NCBI GenBank assembly: GCA_947471105.1
Contig: CANIYB010000023.1
Coordinates: 1 to 15,064, forward strand
Source: Cytophagaceae bacterium
GTDB taxonomy: Bacteria > Bacteroidota > Bacteroidia > Cytophagales > Spirosomataceae
DNA length: 15,064 nucleotides
Direction of reading: 5' to 3'
The translations under genes and the position numbers were made by a program. The notes under the pieces are model-generated. The model was not told the origin of the DNA. It did no database searches and saw nothing but the letters and a program-made list of their open reading frames with translations. Below, piece by piece: positions 14,823 to 15,064 of this stretch. Positions within the stretch are counted from its first letter, which is position 1, and the number at the start of each line of letters is the position of its first letter.

Positions 14823-15064
14823 ATGGCAAATAATAAAATTGCTTTTTTTCCTGGCTCTTTTGATCCTTTCACTAAAGGACATCAAGATATTGTTTTGCGT
14901 GCTTTACCCTTGTTTGATGAAATAGTCATTGGAATCGGTCAAAATTCAAACAAAGCCCGATACTTTTCATTGGATAAAATGAAAGGCTATATTGAACAAA
15001 CATTTAAGGGAAAACCCGTTAGAGTAGTCACCTATCAAGACCTTACGGCTAATGTAGCCAAGGA
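14823..15064 (+). CDS. coaD: Phosphopantetheine adenylyltransferase CoaD (start only, cut by window end)
   Basis: CoaD transfers AMP from ATP to 4'-phosphopantetheine, the next-to-last step of coenzyme A synthesis. Only the first 80 codons are in the window. They contain the nucleotidyltransferase signature FPGSFDPFTKGHQDI (9-23): S12 lies at the substrate site, and T17-K-G-H20 is the (T/H)xGH motif that binds ATP phosphates. A VIGIGQNSNKARYFSL segment (35-50) matches the family's 'vgi..N..K...fs' strand-loop. The family is about 160 residues, so roughly half is missing. The ATG lies 2 bases after the DUF3822-type gene, suggesting coupled translation. Confidence 0.96.
   Translation, partial: MANNKIAFFPGSFDPFTKGHQDIVLRALPLFDEIVIGIGQNSNKARYFSLDKMKGYIEQTFKGKPVRVVTYQDLTANVAK

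Noticed and set aside
1..15064. Mobile element, phage, CRISPR or defence system hidden in the window
   Set aside because: Every long frame is accounted for by a housekeeping or transport gene, gaps are under 200 bases, and no direct repeats, transposase motifs or spaced repeats were seen by eye.

Overview
The window is an ordinary-looking stretch of chromosomal core genes from a low-GC member of the Bacteroidota. Cytophagales is the most likely order, but I cannot place it lower. Four things support this. Starts are preceded by A/T-rich tracts rather than Shine-Dalgarno sequences. A clear Bacteroidota-type promoter (TTG, then TAnnTTTG) lies before queA. A DUF3822-type gene sits directly before coaD. 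The DnaA, RecA, QueA and GapN sequences have a Bacteroidota flavour. I see no tRNA, rRNA, insertion sequence, CRISPR array, phage gene or DnaA-box cluster. No gap between genes exceeds 300 bases.

Layout: dnaA (+, 34-1473) and recA (-, 1531-2595) converge on a perfect two-way terminator. A secreted DUF3108-type protein (+, 2746-3537) converges, with a 4-base gap, on a class I CPD photolyase gene (-, 3542-4840). A dense rightward operon follows (5034-10526): queA, ispD, a large RND/MMPL exporter, an MFS antiporter, and a 63-residue conserved-looking small protein that overlaps the MFS gene by 11 bases. A GapN-type aldehyde dehydrogenase (+, 10639-12261) converges on a YbiT-like ABC-F ATPase gene (-, 12378-13991) across a second two-way terminator. 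A DUF3822-type gene (+, 14131-14820) is followed after 2 bases by the start of coaD (14823, cut by the window end).

Functionally the genes cover replication initiation (DnaA), recombination and UV repair (RecA, photolyase), queuosine tRNA modification (QueA), MEP isoprenoid synthesis (IspD), export (RND, MFS), an NADPH-yielding glycolytic bypass (GapN), ribosome-associated ATPase activity (ABC-F) and coenzyme A synthesis (CoaD). Apart from the tight queA operon and the DUF3822-coaD pair, the neighbours do not form one pathway.

I found no convincing undescribed system. The best leads are protein-level oddities. The GapN-type enzyme has glycine (G285) where aldehyde dehydrogenases keep their general-base glutamate. 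The ABC-F protein has lost both halves of one composite ATP site (Walker A of domain 2, including M359 for the lysine, and the signature of domain 1) while keeping the other intact. The DUF3822-coaD pair and the small overlapping gene are the best uncharacterised-gene leads.
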